Positions 15,623-23,631 of a stretch of DNA of 64,000 nt are shown piece after piece. How positions within the stretch are numbered: the first letter of the stretch is position 1; each line of letters opens with the position of its first letter. Under the pieces are notes generated by a model, which did no database searches, was not told the origin of the DNA, and saw only the letters and a program-made list of their open reading frames with translations. This DNA is from an uncultured Bacteroidales bacterium (GTDB lineage: Bacteria; Bacteroidota; Bacteroidia; Bacteroidales; F082). The translations under genes were made by a program, and so were the position numbers. The stretch covers positions 47,990 to 111,989 of the forward strand of contig CAJOEZ010000002.1 in assembly GCA_905233685.1 (NCBI GenBank), given 5' to 3'.

Positions 15623-17140
15623 TTATCCCAAAGCCTTCACTCCAGCGTCGATGCGCTTGAGGGTTTCTTCCTTGCCGAGAAGTTCAAGGATTTCACCGAT
15701 GTGCGGGCCTTTGCCGGCACCGACCACCATCAGTCGGAGGCCGTTCATCACGAGACCCATATTCAGCTCGTTACTTGTAATCCAAGTGTTTAGGGTTTCG
15801 TCAATATGGGCCAAATCAAAGGGTTCAATGCCCTTGATTACCTCTTTCACTTTGAGCATCGTTTCAGCCGAGTTTTCTTTCCAGCGCTTCTTGACGGTTA
15901 CAGGATCGTATTCCGTCGGAGCCTCGAAGAAGAAAAAGCTTTGGTCCCAAATTTCCTTCACGAAGTTGACTCTATCTTTCACCAAACCAGCCACTTTCAC
16001 AGCGAAATCAAGAGGAGCATCGATGCCTTTTTCGGCTTTCAGCCATTCTTGATAATCCTTGCCGACTTCCTCGTTCGATTTGCGCATCAGCCACTCGTGG
16101 TTAAACCATTTCGTCTTCTCCACATTGAACTTGGCGCCGCTCTTGCTGCAACGCTCCAAGGAGAATGCCTGAATGAGTTCGTCCATAGTGAAGATTTCCT
16201 GCTCGGTGCCCGGGTTCCAACCCAACAGCGCCAACATGTTGATAAATGCCTCAGGATAATAGCCCGATTGCTTGTAACCCATTGCCGTTTCGCCCGTTTT
16301 CGGGTCGACCCAATACATCGGGAAGACGGGGAAACCGAGACGGTCGCCGTCGCGCTTGCTGAGCTTGCCGTTGCCGTCGGGCTTGAGGAGCAGCGGCAGG
16401 TGAGCAAATTGCGGGGCTTCCCAACCGAAAGCCTCGTAGAGCATGACGTGAAGCGGCATTGAGGGCAGCCATTCCTCGCCACGGATGACATGGCTGATTT
16501 TCATCAGGTGGTCGTCGACAATATTGGCCAAGTGGTAGGTCGGCATCCCGTCGCTCTTGAACAAAACCTTGTCGTCCAAAGTGTTAGTTTGCACTTTCAC
16601 CTCGCCGCGAATCAGGTCGTGCATGACGATTTCGCGGTTTTCGGGAATGAGGAATCGCACCGTGTAGGGCGTGCCATTGGCCATCAGTTTATCGACTTCT
16701 TCCTTGCTCATTGTCAAGCTGTTGCGCAGGTTTTTGCGCGTTTGGCTGTTGTAGATGAAGGTCTGCTTGTTGGCTTCGGCTTCCTTGCGGTATTTATCCA
16801 ATTCCTCTGCGGTGTCGAAAGCGATGTAGGCGCATCCTTTGGCTAAGAGTTCGTCGCTGTATTGTTTATAAAGGTGTTTGCGGTTGCTCTGCTTGTAGGG
16901 GCCGTATTCGCCACCCACATAGTCGCTTTCGTCGAACTTGATGCCGCACCAGTCAAGGGATTCCACGATATATTGCTCGGCACCCGGCACAAATCGCGTT
17001 TGGTCGGTGTCCTCGATGCGGAGAATCATTTTGCCACCGTTCTTCTTGGCAAACAGATAGTTATATAATGCTGTTCTCACGCCCCCGATGTGTAAAGGTC
17101 CCGTCGGGCTGGGGGCAAATCTTACTCTTACTTCGTTCAT
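15623..17140 (-). CDS. gltX: Glutamyl-tRNA synthetase
   Basis: 505 residues. Class I signature [20 protein letters not shown] at residues 12-31 (HIGH-type motif) and KLSKRDGDR near 255 (KMSKS-type motif), with the C-terminal anticodon-binding helical domain intact. It charges tRNA-Glu in the cytoplasm. The ATG at 17140 starts [14 protein letters not shown], as in the family. A minus-strand TAnnTTTG element lies at 17161-17168. The gene is convergent with the M28 peptidase, with two hairpin repeats between them. Confidence 0.97.
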   Translation of the reverse strand: MNEVRVRFAPSPTGPLHIGGVRTALYNYLFAKKNGGKMILRIEDTDQTRFVPGAEQYIVESLDWCGIKFDESDYVGGEYGPYKQSNRKHLYKQYSDELLAKGCAYIAFDTAEELDKYRKEAEANKQTFIYNSQTRKNLRNSLTMSKEEVDKLMANGTPYTVRFLIPENREIVMHDLIRGEVKVQTNTLDDKVLFKSDGMPTYHLANIVDDHLMKISHVIRGEEWLPSMPLHVMLYEAFGWEAPQFAHLPLLLKPDGNGKLSKRDGDRLGFPVFPMYWVDPKTGETAMGYKQSGYYPEAFINMLALLGWNPGTEQEIFTMDELIQAFSLERCSKSGAKFNVEKTKWFNHEWLMRKSNEEVGKDYQEWLKAEKGIDAPLDFAVKVAGLVKDRVNFVKEIWDQSFFFFEAPTEYDPVTVKKRWKENSAETMLKVKEVIKGIEPFDLAHIDETLNTWITSNELNMGLVMNGLRLMVVGAGKGPHIGEILELLGKEETLKRIDAGVKALG

Positions 17141-17160
17141 TTTGCGTTGATTTTAGGCTG

Positions 17161-17168
17161 CAAAAATA
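17161..17168 (-). promoter_or_regulatory. Promoter -7 element for gltX
   Basis: CAAAAATA reads TATTTTTG on the minus strand and lies about 20 bases upstream of the gltX ATG. Confidence 0.65.
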
Positions 17169-17198
17169 CGGAAAGTATCGCGTGCAAAGGATTATTTT

Positions 17199-18230
17199 TT
17201 ATGACTTTTTGCCTTTCGCGTTCTTCTTGACCATTTTTTCCGTCTCTTTCAGAGTTTCAAGACAAGCCTCTTCCACGGGTGAAAGCGTGTTGTTCTGGTA
17301 TTTGCGATATTCTGCTGTGGCCTTCTCCAAAGCTTGCTCATGGCTAACAGAACCTGCACCTTCAAGCAAGGGACGGTTGCCAGAAGTGAGCACCGAATCT
17401 AATTGGCGGATGTAATCGCTCATATACATCGGCTTGTGTTCCAACGCGTTGATTTCCGCGATGTCAAAATAACCCGAAACAAGGTTGTTCAAAATCTTCA
17501 ACTCGTTTTCGTTCAGATAGTTCTTGGCAATGCTTATATCTTTCAGCGCAGGCATTTCGCCCGAAAAAGTGGTCAGACCCATGAAAGGCTTGTCGGCATC
17601 AGCGCGTTCGTAGATGACTTCGGCGGCAGTATGGCCATGGGCGGCATAATGCAACTTGTTCTGCACCATCTTGAAAAACAGTCTAGACTCCTCGCTCTTC
17701 GGGTTGTAATCCACGCTGGTGGCATAGAGGTCAAGTACTTGGCGATAAAGCACTTTCTCTGAGGAACGGATGTCGCGAATGCGGTCGAGCAGTTCCTTCC
17801 AATACGCGCCGCCGCCGTTGCCTTTCAGCCGCTCGTCGTCTAAAGTAAAGCCTTTAATCAAGTATTCCTTCAGCCGTTGGGTGGCCCAAATGCGGAAGCG
17901 CGTGGCGATGGCTGATTTGATACGGTAACCGAGGGAGATAATCATGTCGAGGTTGTAAAATGGTATTTCTCTGGTCACCTCTCTGTTTCCCTCCACTCGA
18001 ACCTGTCGGAATTTCCGACAAGTTGAGCTTTCGCTCAGTTCTCCTTCTTCGTAAATATGTTTGATATGTTCCACAACATTGGTCCTTGAACTTTGATAAA
18101 GTTCCGCCATTTGCTGCTGGTTAAGCCAAACGGTGTCTTTGTCAAATTTCACATCAATCTTCGTCAAACCGTCCTCGGTTTGGTAGATGATAATGTCGCC
18201 ACCTTTATTTACTAATTCATTGCTACTCAT
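17199..18230 (-). CDS. RhuM family (virulence RhuM-like) protein
   Basis: 343 residues from ATG 18230 (MSSNELVNKGGDIIIYQTEDG). The N-terminal half has the RhuM signature: VWLNQQQMAELYQSSRTNVVEHIKHIYEEGEL, STCRKFRQVRVEGNREV, and YNLDMIISLGYRIKSAIATRFRIWATQRLKEYLIKGF. The C-terminal part (about 190-310) with AHGHTAAEVIYERADADKPFMGL and the basic tail complete the family architecture. RhuM was named from a Salmonella pathogenicity island; the biochemical role is not settled, and the middle segment resembles phage antirepressor-like domains. It is divergent from an AAA ATPase gene across a 244-base AT-rich gap, and both look like accessory genes. Confidence 0.88.
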   Translation of the reverse strand: MSSNELVNKGGDIIIYQTEDGLTKIDVKFDKDTVWLNQQQMAELYQSSRTNVVEHIKHIYEEGELSESSTCRKFRQVRVEGNREVTREIPFYNLDMIISLGYRIKSAIATRFRIWATQRLKEYLIKGFTLDDERLKGNGGGAYWKELLDRIRDIRSSEKVLYRQVLDLYATSVDYNPKSEESRLFFKMVQNKLHYAAHGHTAAEVIYERADADKPFMGLTTFSGEMPALKDISIAKNYLNENELKILNNLVSGYFDIAEINALEHKPMYMSDYIRQLDSVLTSGNRPLLEGAGSVSHEQALEKATAEYRKYQNNTLSPVEEACLETLKETEKMVKKNAKGKKS

Positions 18231-18244
18231 AAACAATTTTTTTG

Positions 18245-18252
18245 CAAATGTA
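18245..18252 (-). promoter_or_regulatory. Promoter -7 element for the RhuM-like gene
   Basis: CAAATGTA reads TACATTTG on the minus strand, 15 bases upstream of the start codon. Confidence 0.5.
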
Positions 18253-18439
18253 ATGAAAAATTTCCTGTTTTAGCAGTTTTAAAAACAAATATTGATTTGA
18301 AATAAAGTCGTACCTTTGTACCAACTTTTACATCATTTTTGCCAAAATGACATAAAAACAAGTCATATTTTCATAAAAATTGATTCCCATTCATTACAAA
18401 TTTATACAAAAATTGATTCTTATTTTACTTACAATTTTG

Positions 18440-18447
18440 TATCTTTG
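18440..18447 (+). promoter_or_regulatory. Promoter -7 element for the AAA ATPase gene
   Basis: TATCTTTG matches TAnnTTTG and lies 28 bases before the ATG. A second match, TACCTTTG at 18311-18318, is further upstream in the same AT-rich divergent gap. Confidence 0.6.
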
Positions 18448-18474
18448 CCGCCGAAACAATAAAACAAAGACGCT

Positions 18475-19647
18475 ATGGAAAGGTTATTGCAACGCTATCA
18501 AGCTCAATTGGACAGGACAAAAACCGATTTTGTTCGCTATCTTCACGACGAAATCCGTTGGGAAGCTCGTCTTAACGCCCTTCTTGGGGCAAGGGGCGTT
18601 GGAAAAACCACTTTGATGTTCCAACACATTTTGCTCAGCGGTGAACGCGACTCTTCTCTCGTTGTGTTTGCCGACGACATCTATTTCTCGAAAAACACCT
18701 TGCTCAACTTGGCCGACACTTTCTACAAGAACGGCGGCAAACATCTTTATATTGACGAAGTGCATAAGTACAAGCTTTGGTCAACGGAAATAAAGAACAT
18801 TTATGACCAACTTCCTGACTTGCAAATCGTTTATACAGGCTCGTCAATTCTCGACTTGGAGAAAGGCGGTGCCGACTTGTCGCGCCGACAGTTGAAAAAC
18901 TATATGCACGGAATGTCGTTCCGTGAATGGTTACAGATGACACAAGGCATCGTGGTGCCAAAACTCACGCTTGACGAGATTCTTTCGGCGAAGGCGTCTT
19001 TCCCATATGCCGAACATCGCCCCTTGCCTTTGTTCAAAGAATATCTTAAAACAGGTTATTTTCCGTTCTGCCGCGAGGAAGACTACCTTGAACGACTGAG
19101 TACAGTCGTTGAGCAAACGCTCGAAACCGACATACCCCAATTTGCAGGTCTTAGCGTCGGTGTGATGCACAAGCTCAAACAATTGATGCAAATCATCTCG
19201 CAGATTTCGCCGTTCAAGCCCAACTACAGCGACCTTGCCCGCGACATTTCCGTAGCTCGTAACGACCTCAAGGACTATCTTTTCTACATGGAAAAGTCGG
19301 GCATGATACAAAGCCTTCCGTCGCCAGCCTTTGGAATGACACGCTTGGCCAAAGTGGAGAAAATCTATTTGGACAACACCAACCTGATGTATGCCCTCAA
19401 TGGCACGCAACCCGACACAGGCAACTTGCGCGAAACCTTCTTTTTCAACCAAATGCGAGTGCGCAACACGGTGACTGCCTCTGATGTGTCAGACTTTTTG
19501 GTTGACGGTCATACCTTTGAAGTGGGAGGCCACAAGAAAGGACGCCGTCAGATTGCGGAAGTGCCTGACAGTTTTGTGGTAAAGGACGACATTGAATATG
19601 CCACCCCAGGAGTTATCCCGCTTTGGATGTTTGGACTGAATTATTGA
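18475..19647 (+). CDS. AAA ATPase with DUF4143-like C-terminus
   Basis: 390 residues. Walker A is GARGVGKTT (residues 38-46) and Walker B is LYIDEVHK; VYTGSSILDLE follows as a sensor region. The C-terminal half (YLKTGYFPFC, LARDISVARNDLKDYLFYMEKSGMIQSL, FFFNQM, FEVGGHKKGRRQI) has the winged-helix plus nuclease-like layout seen in the ATP-binding/DUF4143 group of Bacteroidota, which is common, often multicopy, and of unsettled function. The FEVGGHKKGR segment resembles the E-x-K end of a PD-ExK core, but I cannot confirm activity. Confidence 0.82.
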   Translation: MERLLQRYQAQLDRTKTDFVRYLHDEIRWEARLNALLGARGVGKTTLMFQHILLSGERDSSLVVFADDIYFSKNTLLNLADTFYKNGGKHLYIDEVHKYKLWSTEIKNIYDQLPDLQIVYTGSSILDLEKGGADLSRRQLKNYMHGMSFREWLQMTQGIVVPKLTLDEILSAKASFPYAEHRPLPLFKEYLKTGYFPFCREEDYLERLSTVVEQTLETDIPQFAGLSVGVMHKLKQLMQIISQISPFKPNYSDLARDISVARNDLKDYLFYMEKSGMIQSLPSPAFGMTRLAKVEKIYLDNTNLMYALNGTQPDTGNLRETFFFNQMRVRNTVTASDVSDFLVDGHTFEVGGHKKGRRQIAEVPDSFVVKDDIEYATPGVIPLWMFGLNY

Positions 19648-19714
19648 TACACAAAGTATGTTATCCGGGCGTTAGATAGTCTGGAGACTTGGCATTCAAG
19701 AGCAAAAAAGTGAC

Positions 19715-19733
19715 GGGATTCTGAAAAAATCCC
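19715..19733. promoter_or_regulatory. Short inverted repeat abutting a promoter
   Basis: GGGATT (19715-19720) and AATCCC (19728-19733) flank a 7-base spacer and touch the -7 element at 19734. It may be an operator or a weak terminator of the ATPase gene. Confidence 0.35.
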
Positions 19734-19741
19734 TATTTTTG
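19734..19741 (+). promoter_or_regulatory. Promoter -7 element for the DUF4175-ybeY set
   Basis: TATTTTTG matches TAnnTTTG and lies 20 bases upstream of the ATG at 19762. Confidence 0.6.
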
Positions 19742-19761
19742 CAGGCTATTCTAATTTGGAT

Positions 19762-22700
19762 ATGTCTGTGCCAAAGGATTTAATAGGAAAAATCGAGGGC
19801 TTCACGCGAAAGTTCTACCTCAACCGCCTGATACAAGGCGTATTGGTGGGAGCCGTGTTGTGGATTGTCTTTTATCTGATTCTCAATGGGTTGGAGTATG
19901 TTTCATGGTTTCCGCCCAAAGGCCGTTTTGTGCTGTTTTTGTTCCTTTTGGCGGGTTCGGCTTTTGTTGCGATGTATTATTTCCTCATTCCTTTGGTCAA
20001 CTTGATTCGGTTTCGGAAGAAAATGTCAGTGGAACAAGCCTCTGTTCTTATCGGGAAATTTTTCCCTGAAATCAAGGACAAACTATTGAATACTATACAG
20101 TTAAGTAACCAATTGGAGTCTTTGAACACGGTCGGCCCTTCGACAAGCTCAGGGACCGAGAACGACTTATTGTCCGCCACCATTGAGCAGCGCACAAGCC
20201 GCCTCTCCCCTATCCATTTCTCTGATGCCGTTGATTTGCGCGGCAATTTGAAGTATTTGGGCATCTTTTTCGGTCTATTGCTCCTATTAATACTGCTGAT
20301 GGTTTTTCTGCCTTCGTTCGCCGTTGAGCCTACGCAGCGCATCGTCAACTATGAGCAGAATTTTGAGAAGCCTCTACCCTATCAGGTTGTCATTGAACAA
20401 GATAACATCGAGACCACACAAGGCAAGGAAGTCAAATTCAACATTCATGTGACTGGCGAACGCATTCCAGATGCTTTTTATGTGAAAAGCGATTTGGGAC
20501 AGCAACTGATGACTAAAGCTTCGGCAAATGATTTTAGCTACACTTTTAAAAACCTATTTAATGACTTGACATTTAATGTGATAGGTGGTGAATATACCAG
20601 CCGCGACCTCCACATTACGGTGCGCCCCAACCCTACCCTGCTTTCCTATCAATGTGAAATGCGCTATCCGGCCTACATCCATCGCCAAAACGAAACTTTG
20701 GAAGGCAAAACACGCCTCATCGTCCCGCAAGGTACAACGCTTATTTTCAGCTTCTTGACCCGCGATACGGAACAAATGACCTTGACCCGCGACTCGCTGA
20801 CATCCGATTTGTCGGAAAAGGATGATAGGTTTGAGTATCGGTTTGTTGCGGCACAATCCACCAAATTTGAGGTGCAAGTGCAAAACACGTGGAACAACAC
20901 CCTTGACCCGCTCGGTTTTGCGGTCGATGTGCTGCCTGACGCTTATCCTGACATCCGCGTGGAATCTTTTGACGAACAACTTTCTACCGATGTCTATTTT
21001 TCCGGCCTTGTCACTGACGATTATGGATTTACCAAACTGAATTTCAATTGTTTGGTCAAGAAACCGATTGAGAAGAAAATTGTGCTTCCTGTTTCTTTTG
21101 ACACGAAACAAACCCGCACTTCCTTCTTCTACAGCTTCAACATGGATAGCCTCGGCATCATGCCTGGGCAAAATATGGAGGTCTATTTTGAGGTTTGGGA
21201 CAACGATGGCTTCCATGGCCCGAAGTCGAAACGTTCGGAAACGTTCACCTATTACAAGCCTTCGGAATTCGCCTTGGATAGCATTGCCAACGAACAGTCG
21301 GAAGACATTATGGAACGGCTTTCGGAGAAGTCGCAAGAGGCTGACAAACTGCAAGATGAGATTGAAAAGATGCTCCAAGACCTCATCCAAAAGAAGGACT
21401 TGGACTGGTCGGACAAGGAAAAGATGAAAGACCTGTTGGAAAAGCAGCAACAGATTCAGGATGAGTGGAATAAGTTGCAGCAAGAGCAAGAGCAATTGTC
21501 TGATTTCATGAAGGAACACGATTTGGGCAACGAAGACCTCCTCAAAAAACAGGAGCAAATCAACAAACTTTTTGACGAAGTGATTCCCGAGGAACTGCAA
21601 AAACTCATGGAACAAATTGACAAACTCCTTGAAGACATGCCGCGCGAGCAGATGCAGCAGATGATGCAGGACATCAAGAAAAACAACCAGTCGATGCAGG
21701 AGCTTCTCGACCGCAATTTGGCTCTTTTGGAGCAACTGAAGATGGAAAAAGACCTCAACGACTTGGCCAACAAATTGGACAAATTGGGGGAGGAACTCCA
21801 AAAGGAAAACCAGGAAGCAGGGGAGGAGGGCGACCAAAAATCGGCCGAGGAAGCCAAAGAGGAATTCCAGCAAATGATGGACGAATTCGACCAGCTTTTG
21901 GAGAAAAACAAGGATTTGCAGCAGCCTTTCGATATGGAAAAAGACCAGGAAATGGAAGAAAGCATTGAGCAAGACCTTGATGATGCCATGCAAAACCAAC
22001 AGTCGGGTGAACAGCAAAAATTGCAACAAAACAAGCAGGACGCTGGACAAAAGATGCAACAGATGGCCAACAACATGATGATGCAGATGCAAATGCAAGG
22101 CATGGAACAGATGGCTGAGGACGCGCATTTGCTCCGTATTTTGCTTGAAAACGTCGTCCACGCTTCGCACGAGCAGGAAGCCCTGATGACCGAAATAGGA
22201 AGCCTGCGCACCGATGACCCGTCATTGGTCGAGAAAATCATCACGCAAAAGGAAGTGGCTGACAACTTCAACATGGTCCGCGACTCGTTGCGAAGTATGG
22301 CCATGCGCCAGCCTATGATTCAGAATTTTGTCTTTGACGAACTGCATACCATTGAAAATCAAACTTCTAACGCTTTAAAATACCTCAACGACCTGAAGCT
22401 TTCGCAGGCCGTCAGACACCAGCAGACCGCCATGATGTCGATGAACGACTTGGCCTTGATGTTGGCCGAGTCGTTGGAGAACATGGAAAACAGCATGGAA
22501 TCCATGGGTATGCCGATGTCGTGTTCCATGCCCAAACCCGGACAAGGGCAGCAGAGTATGCAAAAGATGCAACAGCTACAACAGCAATTGAGCGAGCAAT
22601 TGAAGCAAATGCAGCAACAGATGGAACAAGGCAAGCAAACGCCCAACTCGATGAGTGAAGAATTTGCACGCATGGCCGCTGAGCAGGAAATGCTCCGACA

Positions 22701-23079
22701 GGGAATGCAGCAGATGCTCAACGACATGAAGGAAAACGGGCAAATCGGCGACGACGGACTGAACGAAATCATCAAGGATATGGAAAAATTGGAGGAGGAT
22801 TTGGTGAATAAGAAAATCAACCGCCAGATGATTGAGCGCAGTCAGAAGATTGAGTCGAGGATGCTGGAATCGCAGAAGGCGCAAGAGAAGCGTGAGCAAG
22901 AAGAAAAGCGCAAGTCGAACGAGTATAAAGGCTCACAATTCGAGCGGAAAATCGACGAGTTGCTGTATCAAGAAACACTCAAGAAGAACCAAGAGTTCCT
23001 GAAAACCAACCCGATAGAGTTTGCACCTTATTATAAGGACAAAATCAACGAGTATTATTTGAAGAAAAACACGAAGTAA
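19762..23079 (+). CDS. DUF4175 family membrane protein
   Basis: 1105 residues from ATG 19762. Hydrophobic helices near residues 20-45, 55-80 and 165-190 form an N-terminal membrane anchor; residues 210-500 are beta-rich, extracytoplasmic and Ig-like; residues 505-1080 are a very long Gln/Glu/Met-rich coiled coil (repeats of MQQMMQ, QQQL, LEQL). This is the DUF4175 architecture of Bacteroidota, function unknown, possibly envelope-associated. Residues around 125-133 (VGPSTSSGT) are encoded by an in-frame family B repeat at 20134-20157, placed between the cytoplasmic helix and the third membrane segment. ybeY starts one base after the stop codon. Confidence 0.85.
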   Translation: MSVPKDLIGKIEGFTRKFYLNRLIQGVLVGAVLWIVFYLILNGLEYVSWFPPKGRFVLFLFLLAGSAFVAMYYFLIPLVNLIRFRKKMSVEQASVLIGKFFPEIKDKLLNTIQLSNQLESLNTVGPSTSSGTENDLLSATIEQRTSRLSPIHFSDAVDLRGNLKYLGIFFGLLLLLILLMVFLPSFAVEPTQRIVNYEQNFEKPLPYQVVIEQDNIETTQGKEVKFNIHVTGERIPDAFYVKSDLGQQLMTKASANDFSYTFKNLFNDLTFNVIGGEYTSRDLHITVRPNPTLLSYQCEMRYPAYIHRQNETLEGKTRLIVPQGTTLIFSFLTRDTEQMTLTRDSLTSDLSEKDDRFEYRFVAAQSTKFEVQVQNTWNNTLDPLGFAVDVLPDAYPDIRVESFDEQLSTDVYFSGLVTDDYGFTKLNFNCLVKKPIEKKIVLPVSFDTKQTRTSFFYSFNMDSLGIMPGQNMEVYFEVWDNDGFHGPKSKRSETFTYYKPSEFALDSIANEQSEDIMERLSEKSQEADKLQDEIEKMLQDLIQKKDLDWSDKEKMKDLLEKQQQIQDEWNKLQQEQEQLSDFMKEHDLGNEDLLKKQEQINKLFDEVIPEELQKLMEQIDKLLEDMPREQMQQMMQDIKKNNQSMQELLDRNLALLEQLKMEKDLNDLANKLDKLGEELQKENQEAGEEGDQKSAEEAKEEFQQMMDEFDQLLEKNKDLQQPFDMEKDQEMEESIEQDLDDAMQNQQSGEQQKLQQNKQDAGQKMQQMANNMMMQMQMQGMEQMAEDAHLLRILLENVVHASHEQEALMTEIGSLRTDDPSLVEKIITQKEVADNFNMVRDSLRSMAMRQPMIQNFVFDELHTIENQTSNALKYLNDLKLSQAVRHQQTAMMSMNDLALMLAESLENMENSMESMGMPMSCSMPKPGQGQQSMQKMQQLQQQLSEQLKQMQQQMEQGKQTPNSMSEEFARMAAEQEMLRQGMQQMLNDMKENGQIGDDGLNEIIKDMEKLEEDLVNKKINRQMIERSQKIESRMLESQKAQEKREQEEKRKSNEYKGSQFERKIDELLYQETLKKNQEFLKTNPIEFAPYYKDKINEYYLKKNTK
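20134..20157. repeat. Family B hairpin repeat inside the DUF4175 gene
   Basis: A single unit with CCCT/AGGG stem, in frame and translated as GPSTSSGT. The frame used differs from those used in the LmbE-like gene and in rfbB. Confidence 0.9.
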
Positions 23080-23080
23080 G

Positions 23081-23509
23081 ATGATCAGATTCAGCACATT
23101 GGATGTGGAAATGCCGCCCATTGAGCCTGCAAAAGTCAAAGCTTGGATTGGCAAGGTGGTGGAAAAGCACGGCAAGCGGGTAGGGGAGTTGTACTACTAC
23201 TTTTGCAGCGATGAGAAACTCTTAGAAATCAACCGCGAGCGACTCGGCCACGACTTTTACACTGACATCGTGACCTTCCCGCTGACCGATTGTGAAACCG
23301 TGTTGTCAAGCGAATTCTGCATCAGTCTTGACCGAATAGCGGAGAACGCCAAGACCTTCGGACGAAGCTATGAGAGCGAGTTGCACCGGGTTATTATCCA
23401 TGGCGTGCTGCATTTGATTGGTTTCGACGATCATAGCGAAGAAGATGTAAAAATGATGCGAGAAAAGGAGGAAGAGGCGTTGGAAATCTTTTTTGGAGCG
23501 GCGTTTTGA
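23081..23509 (+). CDS. ybeY: Endoribonuclease YbeY
   Basis: 142 residues. The zinc-binding signature HRVIIHGVLHLIGFDDHSEED (three His) is complete. YbeY trims the 3' end of 16S rRNA and takes part in ribosome quality control. It starts one base after the DUF4175 stop codon, so the two are probably co-transcribed. The last codons (GCG GCG TTT TGA) are the first bases of a family B repeat unit at 23500-23523. Compared with other units, one C-to-T change in the repeat creates the TGA stop. Confidence 0.95.
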   Translation: MIRFSTLDVEMPPIEPAKVKAWIGKVVEKHGKRVGELYYYFCSDEKLLEINRERLGHDFYTDIVTFPLTDCETVLSSEFCISLDRIAENAKTFGRSYESELHRVIIHGVLHLIGFDDHSEEDVKMMREKEEEALEIFFGAAF

Positions 23510-23550
23510 CAGGCTCAACGACCTTAGGTCCCTGAGCTTGTCGAAGGGCC
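23500..23550. repeat. Family B repeat pair overlapping the ybeY stop codon
   Basis: Unit 1 (23500-23523) has the CGTT/AACG type stem with TTTTGACAGG where other copies have TTTCGACAGG; unit 2 (23527-23550) has the CCCT/AGGG stem. Unit 1 contains the last codons and stop of ybeY. Confidence 0.88.
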
Positions 23551-23603
23551 GAAAAAAAGTTAATAATGCTTTAATAAATTGACAAACAGAATATTAACCC
23601 GAT

Positions 23604-23619
23604 TGTTTCCCGTGAAACA
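23604..23619. promoter_or_regulatory. parS-like centromere site
   Basis: TGTTTCCCGTGAAACA differs from the widely conserved ParB-binding parS site TGTTTCACGTGAAACA at one position. It ends 12 bases before mnmG, a gene commonly found near parS and the replication origin. Confidence 0.7.
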
Positions 23620-23631
23620 CTGACCAAGAAA

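Noticed and set aside
20554..22170. 538-codon open frame antisense to the DUF4175 gene
   Set aside because: It mirrors the Gln/Glu-rich coiled coil of the sense gene; the Leu/His/Phe-rich product has no domain, and there is no promoter.
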